Below are positions 1 through 8,463 of a stretch of 64,000 bases of DNA, piece after piece. Both the position numbers and the translations under genes were made by a program. The notes under the pieces were generated by a model. The model was not told the origin of the DNA and searched no databases. It saw nothing but the letters and a program-made list of their open reading frames with translations. The stretch lies in assembly GCA_044223975.1 (NCBI GenBank), contig JBGALI010000008.1:1-64000 (forward strand). The letters are read 5' to 3'. Numbering within the stretch: the first letter of the stretch is position 1; every line of letters starts with the position of its first letter. The stretch is from CAZCPB01 sp044223975 (GTDB lineage Bacteria > Planctomycetota > Phycisphaerae > Phycisphaerales > UBA1924).

Positions 1-87
1 GAGTGCGGAGCGGGTCAGGGAGATGATGGTGTGAGGAGGTGGGGAGGTGAACGCTACTGCCGCTCGGCCACCGGATCGTGCGCTTCA

Positions 88-1344
88 CTACTTGTCGGGC
101 ACGTTCGGGGGCGCCTCTTCATCGCCGGTGATCGGGCCGGGGAGCGGTTCCTTTTTGGCGCCGGGGGCTTCGGCGGGCTTGAGAAGATCGTCCATCTTGG
201 AGAGCAGTTGCTGCACGCGGTACGACGGCAGCGCGAACGCCCAGCCGCTGAAGCGGGCGTTCATCGATTCGATTTCCTTCTTCACCTCGTCGGGAGCCTT
301 GGACTTGGCGGCGTCGGGCGGGGGCTGGTCGCTGGGCTGCGGCTCGGGGGAGGGTTCGTTGGGGGGCTCGTAGTGGGCGCTGAGGGTGGCCCACGCGGTG
401 CCGTCCTTGGTTGACGTGTCGATCGTGAGCACCAGGCCGTCGAAGGTGCGGAAGACGGCGGTGCCCGTCGGGGTGGCGCCCTGGGCGATGTCGGCGATGG
501 GCCGGACATCGTCGAAGTTGATGTTGGAGATCGCCTGGGCCACGGCCGACGCGGCACCGGCGTACTTGAGCTCGCGCCCGGGGGGGATGTTGGCGACGGC
601 GTAGTCGCGGTCCTCTTTCTTGGTCTTGCTCAGCTCGACGGACGTGCCGTCGGCGTGAGTGATGAGCACGTTCTTCACGCGGTCGCCGTTCACCCCGTCG
701 AGGTCCTTCTTGATCCACTTCTCGGGCTCGGGCTCGAGGGTGGCGCGGGGGTCCAGGCGCGTGCGGACCTCGAAGGCCTGGGCTTCGCCGGCGCGTCGGA
801 CGTAAACGCCGACGTTCGAGCCGCGCGAAGTTGCGGCGCCCGGAGTGGTGCTGCCGACGATCAGCGCGACGATCACACGTCCCTGGGCGTCCTTGAACGT
901 GACGAGGCGCGAGGTGGAGTCCTTGGCCTCGGGGTCCTGCACGCCCAGGAACGAGTAGTTCTCCGGCTTCTGGGTCTTGGCTTCGGCGATGGTGAGCTCG
1001 GCGACCGAGAGCACGGCGTCGCGGACTTTCTCGGGGTCGGCGGGGTAGTTGCCGCGTGTGGGCACGACCCACGTCGCGCCGTCGCGCTTGACGACCACGT
1101 CCTTGCCGGCGGCGTGGACGGAGATCTCGGCGACGCTGTTGACCTGGGCTGCCGCGGCGAGCGACTCGGCGAACTTGGCGCCGACGGCGGTCGACGGCGC
1201 GGCAGGTCCGGAGCCGGCCACGGGCTTGGCCGGTGCGGGAGCGGCGCCGGATTCGGCCGGGGCGTTGCCGCGGGCGACCCAGAACGCGATCGCGAGGAGC
1301 GCGGCGGCGACGAGAGCGAGGATGCCGAGGGTCTTGGAGTTCAT
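88..1344 (-). CDS. DUF4340 domain protein of a Gld-type ABC cluster
   Basis: A 418-residue protein with one N-terminal membrane segment (about residues 7-24), then an Ala/Pro-rich linker and a long extracytoplasmic region. That region has the repeated beta-rich pattern of DUF4340 (for example KRDGATWVVP, then a LTIAEAKTQKPENYSFLGV stretch). The C-terminus is rich in Pro and Glu. DUF4340 proteins commonly follow GldG-like genes, as here: the GldG-like gene lies 64 bp upstream on the same strand, and the ATPase and permease come before it. The ATG has a GGAG seven bases ahead. The molecular role of the family is not established; an envelope-side accessory of the ABC system is inferred from context. 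The family call is fairly safe. Confidence 0.8.
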   Translation of the reverse strand: MNSKTLGILALVAAALLAIAFWVARGNAPAESGAAPAPAKPVAGSGPAAPSTAVGAKFAESLAAAAQVNSVAEISVHAAGKDVVVKRDGATWVVPTRGNYPADPEKVRDAVLSVAELTIAEAKTQKPENYSFLGVQDPEAKDSTSRLVTFKDAQGRVIVALIVGSTTPGAATSRGSNVGVYVRRAGEAQAFEVRTRLDPRATLEPEPEKWIKKDLDGVNGDRVKNVLITHADGTSVELSKTKKEDRDYAVANIPPGRELKYAGAASAVAQAISNINFDDVRPIADIAQGATPTGTAVFRTFDGLVLTIDTSTKDGTAWATLSAHYEPPNEPSPEPQPSDQPPPDAAKSKAPDEVKKEIESMNARFSGWAFALPSYRVQQLLSKMDDLLKPAEAPGAKKEPLPGPITGDEEAPPNVPDK

Positions 1345-1408
1345 GGTTCGGCTCCGAGCGGGGATTCACCACAGAGAAACGGATGCACGGAAAGGCACGA
1401 CGTGCAGC

Positions 1409-3457
1409 TCAGCCGTCACGCTTGAACGACACGCTCTTCTTTCGCGTCATGCGCCAGGCGCCAAGGGTAACGGCGACCCCCGCGACGATGACGGGCATGA
1501 GGGCGATGTTGATGACCTTGAGGCGAGTGCCGAGGGAGTCGATGTCGCGCCGGAGGTTGAGCTGCACGGTGCGGAGCTGCTTGCGGCTGGAGACCATTTC
1601 CTCGCGGAGCTTCTCGATTTCCTTCTGCTGCTCCTCGGTGAGGATCAGGCCCTTGTCGTCGCCGGGGCGCTGGCGCTGCAGTTCGGTGATGCGGGTCTGG
1701 GTCTGCTGGATCTTGTCCTCGAGGGCCTTCTCTTCGTTGCGGTACTGCTGCTCGGCGGACTTGGCGAGGGACTGGACGCGGTCGAAGGGCCGGGCGAACT
1801 CGCCGCGGGCACGGATGTTGATGAGGTCGTCTGAGCCGGAGAGATTGTCGAGGGCGTTGATGACAAAGTCGCCGTTGTCGGCGATCTTGGCGGCGCCCAG
1901 CGACATGCCGCCGACGCGCTGATCCTGGATCCAGAAGCGGTCGTTGAGGAAGTCGCAGTCGGCGATCACGATGATGTTGACGGGACCGGTCGTCTCGGTG
2001 ACGAGGCCTTCCTTGGCGTCGGCCGGGGGCGGGGGCTGGGGCTGTCCGGGCGGCACGCTTTCTGCGGGGCGGCCGTTGGGGAAGGCGGTCTTGAGGACGG
2101 CACCGGGAGCGAGGCTCAGGCGAGCGGCGATGATGAGCGGTTCTTTGCCGGCGACGTATTCGGCGAGGAGCTTCTTGGGATCGGGGCTGAGCTGGAAGAG
2201 CCCGGCTTCGAGGGGCGAGGCATCGGCGGTGGTTTCGATGAGGGGGGTCATGAGCAGGACGGGCTTGGGCGCCACCGTGGGCGTCGCGGGCGCGGCCTTG
2301 CTTTCCTCGGGTTTGGCGTCGGGGGACTCGGGCTTTTCGGCGGGCTTCGCGGTCGCCTGCCGGATAAACCCGGGCGTCGCGATGTTCATGCGCGACAGCG
2401 TGCCGGTGGTCGAGTCTTCCTTGGCGAAGGGCGAGACCTGCTTGCCGCCGACTTCCGACTTGCCCATGCTGAGCCATGCGACGTACGTCACGGGCTCCTG
2501 GCGCTGGCCGCCCATGAGCACGGGCGTGGCGTAGTTGATGTCGGCGGCGATCTTGCCGGGGGCGAGCTCGATGCCCCAGGTGTCGAAGAGCTTGCCGAGC
2601 GTCGAGCTCCTGTTGGCCGTCATCGCGGACAATGGGTTGCGCGGATCGGCGCCGGACTGGTCGGTCTCGCAGAGCGGGTCGACGGCGACGAAGAGCTTGC
2701 CGCCCTTGAGCACGTACTGGTCGATCGCGAACAGCGTGCTCTCGGGGAGGCCCTTGGGGTGGACGACCATGAGCACGTCCACGTCCTTGGGGATCTCCTT
2801 GACGCTCGTGCCCAGGTCGTTGACCGTGAAAAAGCCCTTGAGCTCTCGCATGATCTGCCAGACGCGCAGGGGCTGGTTGGTCATGGGGTCGAACGTGGCG
2901 TTCATCGGCAGCGTGGAGATGAGGCCGACGACGCGGCGCGTGGGGTGCGCGAGGCTGTAGAGCACGCGGCTGATGTCGTACTCGAGGAATCGCTCCGTCG
3001 AGGGGTCGAAGAAGGGGATGACTTCCTTGGTGTTGACCGAGTTGGTGCCGACGAGCCCGAAGTAGAGCGTCTCGGACTGGCTGATGGGCGCCCCGGTAAG
3101 CCCTGCGGCAACGGCGGCGTCCTCGTCGTCGGAGAACGGCTGGGGATCGACGACCTTGAGCTTGATCATGCCGCCGGAGGCCTGCGCGTACTCCTCGAGG
3201 ATCTCGCGGACGCGAAGGGCGTAGCTCTGGATCGCGGGCCGGCCCTGGGCGAGCTTGGACGAGTAATAGAGCGTGAGGTTGACGGGCTCGGTGAAGCTCT
3301 TGGCGATCGAGCGCGAGCCCTTGGAGAGCGTGAAGAGGCTGCCCTGCGTCAGGTCCGCCTTCGCGCCGCGTCCCCACACTCCAAAGAGCATGTTCACGGC
3401 GAAGAAGAGGACGACGAGGACCGCGAGACCGCCGACCGAAAGAAGCTTCTTGTTCAT
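1409..3457 (-). CDS. GldG-like ABC transporter auxiliary protein
   Basis: A 682-residue protein of the GldG/ABC_transp_aux type. It has an N-terminal membrane anchor (about 5-27), a large periplasmic domain starting with the typical DLTQGSLFTLSKGS stretch, a Pro-rich low-complexity insert near residues 370-395, a Glu/Gln/Lys/Arg-rich coiled coil (about 563-650) and a C-terminal membrane helix (about 652-672). Topology and order match GldG of Bacteroidetes and its homologs in other phyla. It starts 3 bases after the permease stop, with a GGAG inside the permease end, so the two are translationally linked. The substrate is unknown. In Bacteroidetes the relatives support gliding and secretion, but that role should not be assumed here. 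Confidence 0.85.
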   Translation of the reverse strand: MNKKLLSVGGLAVLVVLFFAVNMLFGVWGRGAKADLTQGSLFTLSKGSRSIAKSFTEPVNLTLYYSSKLAQGRPAIQSYALRVREILEEYAQASGGMIKLKVVDPQPFSDDEDAAVAAGLTGAPISQSETLYFGLVGTNSVNTKEVIPFFDPSTERFLEYDISRVLYSLAHPTRRVVGLISTLPMNATFDPMTNQPLRVWQIMRELKGFFTVNDLGTSVKEIPKDVDVLMVVHPKGLPESTLFAIDQYVLKGGKLFVAVDPLCETDQSGADPRNPLSAMTANRSSTLGKLFDTWGIELAPGKIAADINYATPVLMGGQRQEPVTYVAWLSMGKSEVGGKQVSPFAKEDSTTGTLSRMNIATPGFIRQATAKPAEKPESPDAKPEESKAAPATPTVAPKPVLLMTPLIETTADASPLEAGLFQLSPDPKKLLAEYVAGKEPLIIAARLSLAPGAVLKTAFPNGRPAESVPPGQPQPPPPADAKEGLVTETTGPVNIIVIADCDFLNDRFWIQDQRVGGMSLGAAKIADNGDFVINALDNLSGSDDLINIRARGEFARPFDRVQSLAKSAEQQYRNEEKALEDKIQQTQTRITELQRQRPGDDKGLILTEEQQKEIEKLREEMVSSRKQLRTVQLNLRRDIDSLGTRLKVINIALMPVIVAGVAVTLGAWRMTRKKSVSFKRDG

Positions 3458-3460
3458 GGG

Positions 3461-4195
3461 TTACTCCGCCTTCTTCATCTCGATCACGACCGTGTTGGCC
3501 GCGAGGAAGAGGGCGATCAAAGAGCCGAAGAAGACGAGGTCACGGAGCTGGATCACGCCCTTGCTGAGGGCGTCGAAGCGCGAGAGGAAGCTGAACGACG
3601 AGATGGTGTTGACGACCGGGTCGGGAGCCCAGCCGCGGAAGAAGTCGATGACGGGGGCGAAGCCCGCGAGCAGGAATCCCAGGCACAGCACGACGGTGAC
3701 CACGAAGGCGATGACCTGGCTCTTGGTGACGGCGGAGATGCAGGCGCCGATCGCCAGGAAGCCGCCGCCCATGAGCATGGCGCCGATGTAGCCCGCGAAC
3801 ACGGCGCCGTTGTCGGGGTTGCCCAAGTAGTTCACCGTGATCCAGAGCGGGAAGGTGAGCACCAGGGCGATACCGATGAAAGCCCACGCGGCAAGGAACT
3901 TGCCGAGAACGGCAGCGCCCCGCGAGACGGGGAGCGTGAGGAGCAGTTCGATGGTGCCGCTGCGGCGCTCCTCGGCCCACAGACGCATGGCGACCGAAGG
4001 GATGAGGAACAGGTACAGCCACGGCAAGAAATCAAAGAACGGACGCAGGTCGGCCTGGCCGCGCTCGAAGAAACCGCCGAGCTGGAACGTGAACACGCCG
4101 GTGAGCAGCAGGAAGATCACGATGAAGACGTATGCCACGGGGGTCACGTAGTAGCCGGAGAGTTCACGCTTGAAGATGGGAAGAAGGCCGGTCAT
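3461..4195 (-). CDS. ABC-2 type transporter permease (GldF-like)
   Basis: A 244-residue integral membrane protein with about six hydrophobic segments. It has the ABC-2 permease hallmarks: a short cytoplasmic start (LLPIFKRELSGYYVTPVAYV), a first pair of helices, and the conserved ERRSGTIELLLTLPVS segment near residues 75-90 that couples to the ATPase. It sits between the ATPase gene (upstream, 70 bp apart) and the GldG-like gene (3 bp apart), so it is the membrane channel of the same exporter. The usual family length is about 240-250. The substrate cannot be read from sequence. Confidence 0.88.
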   Translation of the reverse strand: MTGLLPIFKRELSGYYVTPVAYVFIVIFLLLTGVFTFQLGGFFERGQADLRPFFDFLPWLYLFLIPSVAMRLWAEERRSGTIELLLTLPVSRGAAVLGKFLAAWAFIGIALVLTFPLWITVNYLGNPDNGAVFAGYIGAMLMGGGFLAIGACISAVTKSQVIAFVVTVVLCLGFLLAGFAPVIDFFRGWAPDPVVNTISSFSFLSRFDALSKGVIQLRDLVFFGSLIALFLAANTVVIEMKKAE

Positions 4196-4230
4196 GGGTG
4201 GTCCTGGGGAGGGGAGTCGTGGGGGCTGAG

Positions 4231-4258
4231 TCCTAAGTCCTAAGTCCTAAGTCCTGAG
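4231..4258. repeat. 7-bp tandem repeat (TCCTAAG)x4
   Basis: Between the ATPase stop and the permease start there are four consecutive heptamers: three exact TCCTAAG units and a fourth TCCTGAG. On the transcribed strand this reads as repeats of CTTAGGA. No function is evident. A heptamer tract could change the leader length or structure ahead of the permease by slippage. Confidence 0.9.
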
Positions 4259-4265
4259 CGGCTGT

Positions 4266-5222
4266 TCACGACCGTGTCGTGATTTCCCGGAAGACCTCGT
4301 CGAGCCTGCCGTGCTCGACGCGGAGTTCGTCGATCTCCCACGAGCGTGTGCGGGCGAGCTGGGCGATCTCGGGGAGGAGCTGCTCGCCGTTCTTGGGGAG
4401 CAGGACGCAGCGGAGGTGCCCGTCGGTCACGGGGTCGGGCTCGATGCTGGAGACGCCGCGGAGCTGTTCCAGCCCCTGCTTGACGGCTTCCTTGCTGGCG
4501 CCGTGCCCCAGCTTGACGGAGACGACGACGGCGTTGTGGTGACGCGAGCGCGACTGCAGCTGCTGGGGCGTGCCGTCGGCGACGACGCGTCCCTTGGCGA
4601 TGATGACGGCTCGGGTGCAGACCGCCTCGACTTCCTCGAGGATGTGCGTCGAGAGAATGATCGCCTTCTTGCCGGCCATCTCGCGGATCAGCGCGCGCAC
4701 CTCGTGCTTCTGATTGGGGTCGAGGCCGTCGGTGGGCTCATCGAGGATCAGCACTTCGGGATCGTGCAGGATCGCCTGGGCCAGACCGACTCGCCGCTTG
4801 AAGCCCTTGGAGAGCGTCTCGATGGGCTGGCGGTAGACGCCGGCGAGTTGCACGCGCTCGACCACTTCACCGATGCGCTTGGCCGCCACATCGCCCTTGA
4901 GGCCGCGCACTTCGGCGATGAAGCGCAGGAAGGTCTCGGGGGTCATGTCCGGGTACGCCGGCGCGCCCTCGGGGAGGTAGCCGATCTTGCGCTTCACGGC
5001 GAGCGGATCGACGGCCACATCGTGCCCGCAGACCAGGGCGGTGCCGGTGGTGGGGGTCAGGAACCCCGCGACCATTTTCATGGTTGTGGACTTCCCTGCG
5101 CCGTTGGGGCCAAGGAAGCCCAAGACCTCGCCCTTGGGCACCGTGAGGGTGACGTTGTCCACGGCGAGGATGCCGCCGCTGACGGGTCCGAAGCGCTTGC
5201 TCAAGCTGCGGAGTTCGATCAT
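4266..5222 (-). CDS. ABC transporter ATP-binding protein (GldA-like)
   Basis: A 318-residue ATPase starting MIELRSLSKRFGP. It has Walker A GPNGAGKST (about residues 40-48), an ABC signature in the LSKGFKRRVGLAQ form, Walker B LILDEPTDGLDP and the switch histidine in LSTHILEE. A C-terminal extension of about 90 residues follows the nucleotide-binding domain, as in GldA/NatA/CcmA-type exporters. The frame is open 17 codons further upstream, but the ATG at 5222 gives the normal N-terminus. It is the first gene of a four-gene operon running leftward (ATPase, permease, GldG-like, DUF4340). A plausible promoter lies about 70 bp upstream. Confidence 0.9.
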   Translation of the reverse strand: MIELRSLSKRFGPVSGGILAVDNVTLTVPKGEVLGFLGPNGAGKSTTMKMVAGFLTPTTGTALVCGHDVAVDPLAVKRKIGYLPEGAPAYPDMTPETFLRFIAEVRGLKGDVAAKRIGEVVERVQLAGVYRQPIETLSKGFKRRVGLAQAILHDPEVLILDEPTDGLDPNQKHEVRALIREMAGKKAIILSTHILEEVEAVCTRAVIIAKGRVVADGTPQQLQSRSRHHNAVVVSVKLGHGASKEAVKQGLEQLRGVSSIEPDPVTDGHLRCVLLPKNGEQLLPEIAQLARTRSWEIDELRVEHGRLDEVFREITTRS

Positions 5223-5288
5223 CGTGTGATCCGGTGTGGGGTCGAGGCGCGCCGGCAAGATTCCGCCGTGCACGCGGCCAGAACATTT

Positions 5289-5317
5289 CTTCTATCCACG
5301 AGGCGCGAGAGTCTCAA
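5289..5317 (-). promoter_or_regulatory. Candidate sigma-70 promoter of the Gld-type ABC operon
   Basis: On the minus strand TTGAGA (5317-5312) is followed by a 17-base spacer and TAGAAG (5294-5289). These match the -35 and -10 consensus at five and four of six positions. The start site would fall near 5282, giving a leader of about 60 bases before the ATPase gene. Found by eye only. Confidence 0.45.
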
Positions 5318-5468
5318 GTCCGTCACCCGCTCGGAGCGGCCCCGCAGGTAACCTGGCTTCGAGACTGTCATCCGAACGAAAATCGAACATTTCGCGCAAG
5401 GGGTCGTCTTGGACCGATAGCATGTTACCCACGATACGGAGTCGGCGTGGGCCGGGACGAGCACAGGG

Positions 5469-5510
5469 CGATCTAGATCGGCATCCGGTTGGTGCCACCA
5501 ACTGCATGCC
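5469..5510. promoter_or_regulatory. Adjoining palindromes, possible operator pair
   Basis: CGATCTAGATCG is a perfect 12-bp palindrome. It runs directly into GGCAT...GTTGGTGCCACCAAC...ATGCC, where 7-bp inner arms and 5-bp outer arms pair across a shared centre with one mismatch and one G-T wobble between them. Such two-fold symmetry in a divergent promoter region suits a dimeric regulator site or a hairpin. No regulator gene lies next to it. Confidence 0.45.
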
Positions 5511-5645
5511 TCGCCTGCACATCCCGCGCAGTCCGCAAACGGGAACTCAAACGGACGTATAGACGTACGGAACGCTAGTTCTTTGCTCCGGGCTTCTCGC
5601 CCGACGTCCGAAGTTGTACTCTGGGTGTGTTCTGGAGGCCTGAGA

Positions 5646-7886
5646 ATGCTCAGAGTGGGTTTCTCCGCGCGTTCCGCGATAACGATTCTGCTCAGCGCGG
5701 GATGTGGTGTGTCCGCGCTGGCGTCCCCGAGCCCTTGGCACGGGTTCAGCGCGACCTCGGGCGAGTCGGAGCGGCCGACGCTCCGACCTGCCCGGGGCGT
5801 GCTCCGGCTTCGGTCGGGCTCGATTGATCTGGCCACCAAGTCTTCCGTGCTGGATACCCCCGCTGCGTCGCTCGCCGCGGGGCGGTTCTACGTGGTGGCG
5901 TTCGATGGTCCGATGACTGCCGAGCGTCACCGGGCGCTCGCCGATGCGGGCGTGTCCTACGCGGGTTATCTGCCCGATGACGCGGCGCTGGTGACGGTGG
6001 GCAAGGGTGCTGGGCTCGGCGCGATCCGCGGGCTGGGTTTCGTGCGTTGGGCCGGGGCCTACGACGACGCATGGAAGATGGACCCCGAGTTGAAGCGGCC
6101 GGCGCGCCGGTTTGCCACCGCCGAGCGGCAGGCCCTTGAGGACGCGGGCACGGTCGCCGTCGTGGCCTACCTGTTCGACGGCCAGTCGCTGGCGCAGTTC
6201 CTGGGCGCGGTGCGATCGATCCCGGGCGCCGTGTTCAAGGGGAGCGAGCTCGTCGGCGAGACGAGGTCGACGTTCCTGACGCTGCCGCGCGTGCGACTGG
6301 CGGCGCTGGCGGCGTTGCCGAGCGTGCAGTTCGTGGAGGAGATGCCGGAGTTCGTGGAGCGCAACAGCGATTCGCGCTGGATCGTGCAGGGCAACCAGCA
6401 GAACCTGACGCCGCTGTACGACCACGGCCTGACGGGCGCGGGGCAGGTGCTGGGGTTCATCGACAACAAGCTGAGCACCACGCACTGTTCCTTCAACGAC
6501 CCCGCGGTGCCGATCGACGCGACCAACACCCCCGGGCTGTTCCCAACGCACCGCAAGGTGCTGGCGTACAACACGTCGTACGCGCCCAACGACTTCCACG
6601 GCACGCACTGCGCGGGCACGGCGGTAGGGGACGCGGGCGCGTGGGACGACACGCGTGGTGTGGCGTACGCGGCCAAGCTGGTTTACAACTACTTACCGAG
6701 CGTGAACGAGGCGAGCGTGTACGACCGCTTCAACCTGCACTATTCGCAGGGCGCGAGCGTCCACAGCAGCAGCTGGGGCAACAACGGCACCACCCAGTAC
6801 GACGGGACCTGCCGCGCCATCGACAACTTGTCGTGGCAGTTCGACGACAACCTGCTGGTTTTCGCGGTCGCGGACCGGCCGCTGATCTACAACCCGGAGA
6901 ACTCGAAGAACTGCCTTGCGGTCGGGGCGTGCGGGGGCGTTCCCGGCTCGCAGAACGGCTGGTGCTTCGGCGGGACGGGCCCCACGAACGACGGGCGGCG
7001 CAAGCCCGACATCATGGGCCCGGGCTGCGGGATCCTCTCGGCGTTCTACTCCACGAGCTGCGGGCTCATCTCCAAGTCCGGGACGTCGATGGCGACGCCA
7101 GCGGTCAGCGCCACGGCGCTCATGGCGCGCCAGTACTTCATGGAAGGGTTCTACCCGACCGGGACCGCGACGCCGGCCAACTCGTTCATTCCCTCGGGGG
7201 CGCTGCTGAAGGCGGTGCTGGTGAACTCGGCGATGGACATGACGATGGATCCCGGTTCGCCGACGAACCAGGAGGGCTGGGGCCGCGTGCAGGCCGACGA
7301 GGCGCTGTACTTCGCGGGCGATGCGCGGCGGCTGATGCTGCGTGATGTGCGGAACAATTCCGCGGACGCGCTGACCACCGGCAATCCGCAGACGACCTAC
7401 GTGCTCGTCAACGGATCGGCCCAAACGCTGAAGATCACGCTCGCCTACCACGATGCGCCCGCGACGCTGCCGGCGTCGTTCGCGCCCGTGAACCGCGTGT
7501 ACGTGCAGGTGACGGCGCCCGACGCGACGGTGTACTACGGCAACAACGTCACCAACGGGGCTTCGGTGGCGGGAGGCACGTACGAGATCCTCAACAACCT
7601 GCAGGAGGTGATCGTGCCGCTGCCCGAGGCGGGCGTGTGGACGGTCACGGTCGTGCCGCAGGCGGTGAACGTCGGGGCCCAGGGGTACGCGCTGGTCATG
7701 ACGGGCGACGTGTCGGAGCTGTGCCCGTCGGACTTTGATCACAACGGGTTCGTGAACGGGGTCGACTTTGATTCGTTCGTCGAGGCGTTCGTGGCCGGCG
7801 ACCCGAGCGCGGACTTCGACCACAACACGTTCGTGAACGGGGTCGATTTCGACTCGTTCGTGGAGGCGTTCGAGGCGGGGTGCTGA
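5646..7886 (+). CDS. Secreted S8 (subtilisin-like) serine peptidase with GC-type dockerin repeats
   Basis: A 746-residue exported protease. The start at 5646 follows a GGAGG eight bases away and gives a clean signal peptide (hydrophobic residues about 11-25, likely cut after ALA at 26). The frame extends 21 codons further upstream but lacks these signals. A prodomain of about 200 residues comes first. The catalytic triad reads D273 (GFIDNKLS), H318 (DFHGTHCAGTAVG) and S481 (GTSMATPAVS). A beta-rich domain (about 550-685) of P-domain type follows. Residues 693-746 are two nearly identical Ca-loop repeats (DFDHNGFVNGVDFDSFVEAF and a second copy) framed by Cys and a final Gly-Cys. This is the 'GC-type dockerin' tail of Phycisphaerae, thought to be a sorting or anchoring signal. 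A protein-degrading exoenzyme at the cell surface is the likely role. Confidence 0.9.
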   Translation: MLRVGFSARSAITILLSAGCGVSALASPSPWHGFSATSGESERPTLRPARGVLRLRSGSIDLATKSSVLDTPAASLAAGRFYVVAFDGPMTAERHRALADAGVSYAGYLPDDAALVTVGKGAGLGAIRGLGFVRWAGAYDDAWKMDPELKRPARRFATAERQALEDAGTVAVVAYLFDGQSLAQFLGAVRSIPGAVFKGSELVGETRSTFLTLPRVRLAALAALPSVQFVEEMPEFVERNSDSRWIVQGNQQNLTPLYDHGLTGAGQVLGFIDNKLSTTHCSFNDPAVPIDATNTPGLFPTHRKVLAYNTSYAPNDFHGTHCAGTAVGDAGAWDDTRGVAYAAKLVYNYLPSVNEASVYDRFNLHYSQGASVHSSSWGNNGTTQYDGTCRAIDNLSWQFDDNLLVFAVADRPLIYNPENSKNCLAVGACGGVPGSQNGWCFGGTGPTNDGRRKPDIMGPGCGILSAFYSTSCGLISKSGTSMATPAVSATALMARQYFMEGFYPTGTATPANSFIPSGALLKAVLVNSAMDMTMDPGSPTNQEGWGRVQADEALYFAGDARRLMLRDVRNNSADALTTGNPQTTYVLVNGSAQTLKITLAYHDAPATLPASFAPVNRVYVQVTAPDATVYYGNNVTNGASVAGGTYEILNNLQEVIVPLPEAGVWTVTVVPQAVNVGAQGYALVMTGDVSELCPSDFDHNGFVNGVDFDSFVEAFVAGDPSADFDHNTFVNGVDFDSFVEAFEAGC

Positions 7887-7926
7887 ACGCTCGGCCCCGT
7901 GGTCGGCGTGAATGGCGACGAGGGAC

Positions 7927-8463
7927 TCAGCCTTCCGACCCGTTCCCGGGCGGCGTGGCGGGCGACCATTCCGAGAGCTTCCAGTTCTCCCGCAGTTCGC
8001 GGAGGCGGTAGCCGCCACCGCACTCCGGGCAGCGACCGTCGTCGGCCAGGCCCGCGAGCGCGTAGCCGCAGTTCCAGCACATTCGTCCGCCGGCGTCGTG
8101 GGCCCGCTTGAATTGACGGCGCATTGATGCCGCGAAGAACCCCCCGATCGCGCCGCAGCCGATCCCGGGGATCAGCGGCACGGCGATGTAGGCCTGCGCT
8201 GGAAGGCGGCCGCGAAGAAGCCAGAGGGACACGGGCATCGCGGCGGACACGACGATCATCCCGATGATGAAATGAACGAGCCGGCGCCGGAGGAAGGGGG
8301 GTGTCTTGGCGTGGCGGAATTCTGATCTGGAGCAAAAGGACACGCGCGGATGGTACCGGTGGGCGGAGTCGACGGGTTCGGCGAGGGCTCGGAATGAGAG
8401 CTTGGATTGGAGCCGTTCATTTCCGAGCGCCTCCAACTCGGGCAGGCCTTCGCCTTCATTCAA
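7927..8463 (-). CDS. Small membrane protein with planctomycete-type zinc ribbon
   Basis: A protein of up to 178 residues. Two hydrophobic segments (about 63-80 and 88-110) are followed by a Cys4 motif near residues 128-147: CWNCGYALAGL, then CPECGGGY. This CxxCGYxLxGL...CxxCG ribbon recurs in many small planctomycete membrane proteins of unknown function; a different protein at 15628-16233 has it too. The longest frame begins with TTG at 8463, overlapping the stop of the upstream gene by 8 bases. No better start was found, but the first 50 or so residues are uncertain. Zinc binding is inferred from the cysteines. The function is unknown. Confidence 0.65.
   Translation of the reverse strand: MNEGEGLPELEALGNERLQSKLSFRALAEPVDSAHRYHPRVSFCSRSEFRHAKTPPFLRRRLVHFIIGMIVVSAAMPVSLWLLRGRLPAQAYIAVPLIPGIGCGAIGGFFAASMRRQFKRAHDAGGRMCWNCGYALAGLADDGRCPECGGGYRLRELRENWKLSEWSPATPPGNGSEG

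Larger units (their letters stand above)
5223..5645. other. Divergent intergenic region with palindromes
   Basis: This 423-bp gap separates the leftward ABC operon from the rightward peptidase gene. No convincing coding frame was found. It holds the candidate operon promoter, a perfect 12-bp palindrome (CGATCTAGATCG, 5469-5480) and an adjoining 31-bp imperfect palindrome (5480-5510). The core of the second one is GTTGGTG-C-CACCAAC (5488-5502). The region is visibly less GC-rich than the genes, as expected for control DNA. No clear promoter was seen for the peptidase gene. Confidence 0.6.

Noticed and set aside
2759..4243. Long plus-strand frame opposite the GldG-like and permease genes
   Set aside because: Highly charged, Glu/Asp/His-rich product typical of antisense frames; the minus-strand genes have clear domains.
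5219..5839. Minus-strand frame across the divergent intergenic region
   Set aside because: It overlaps the signal peptide coding of the peptidase, has no motif, and its composition fits noise.
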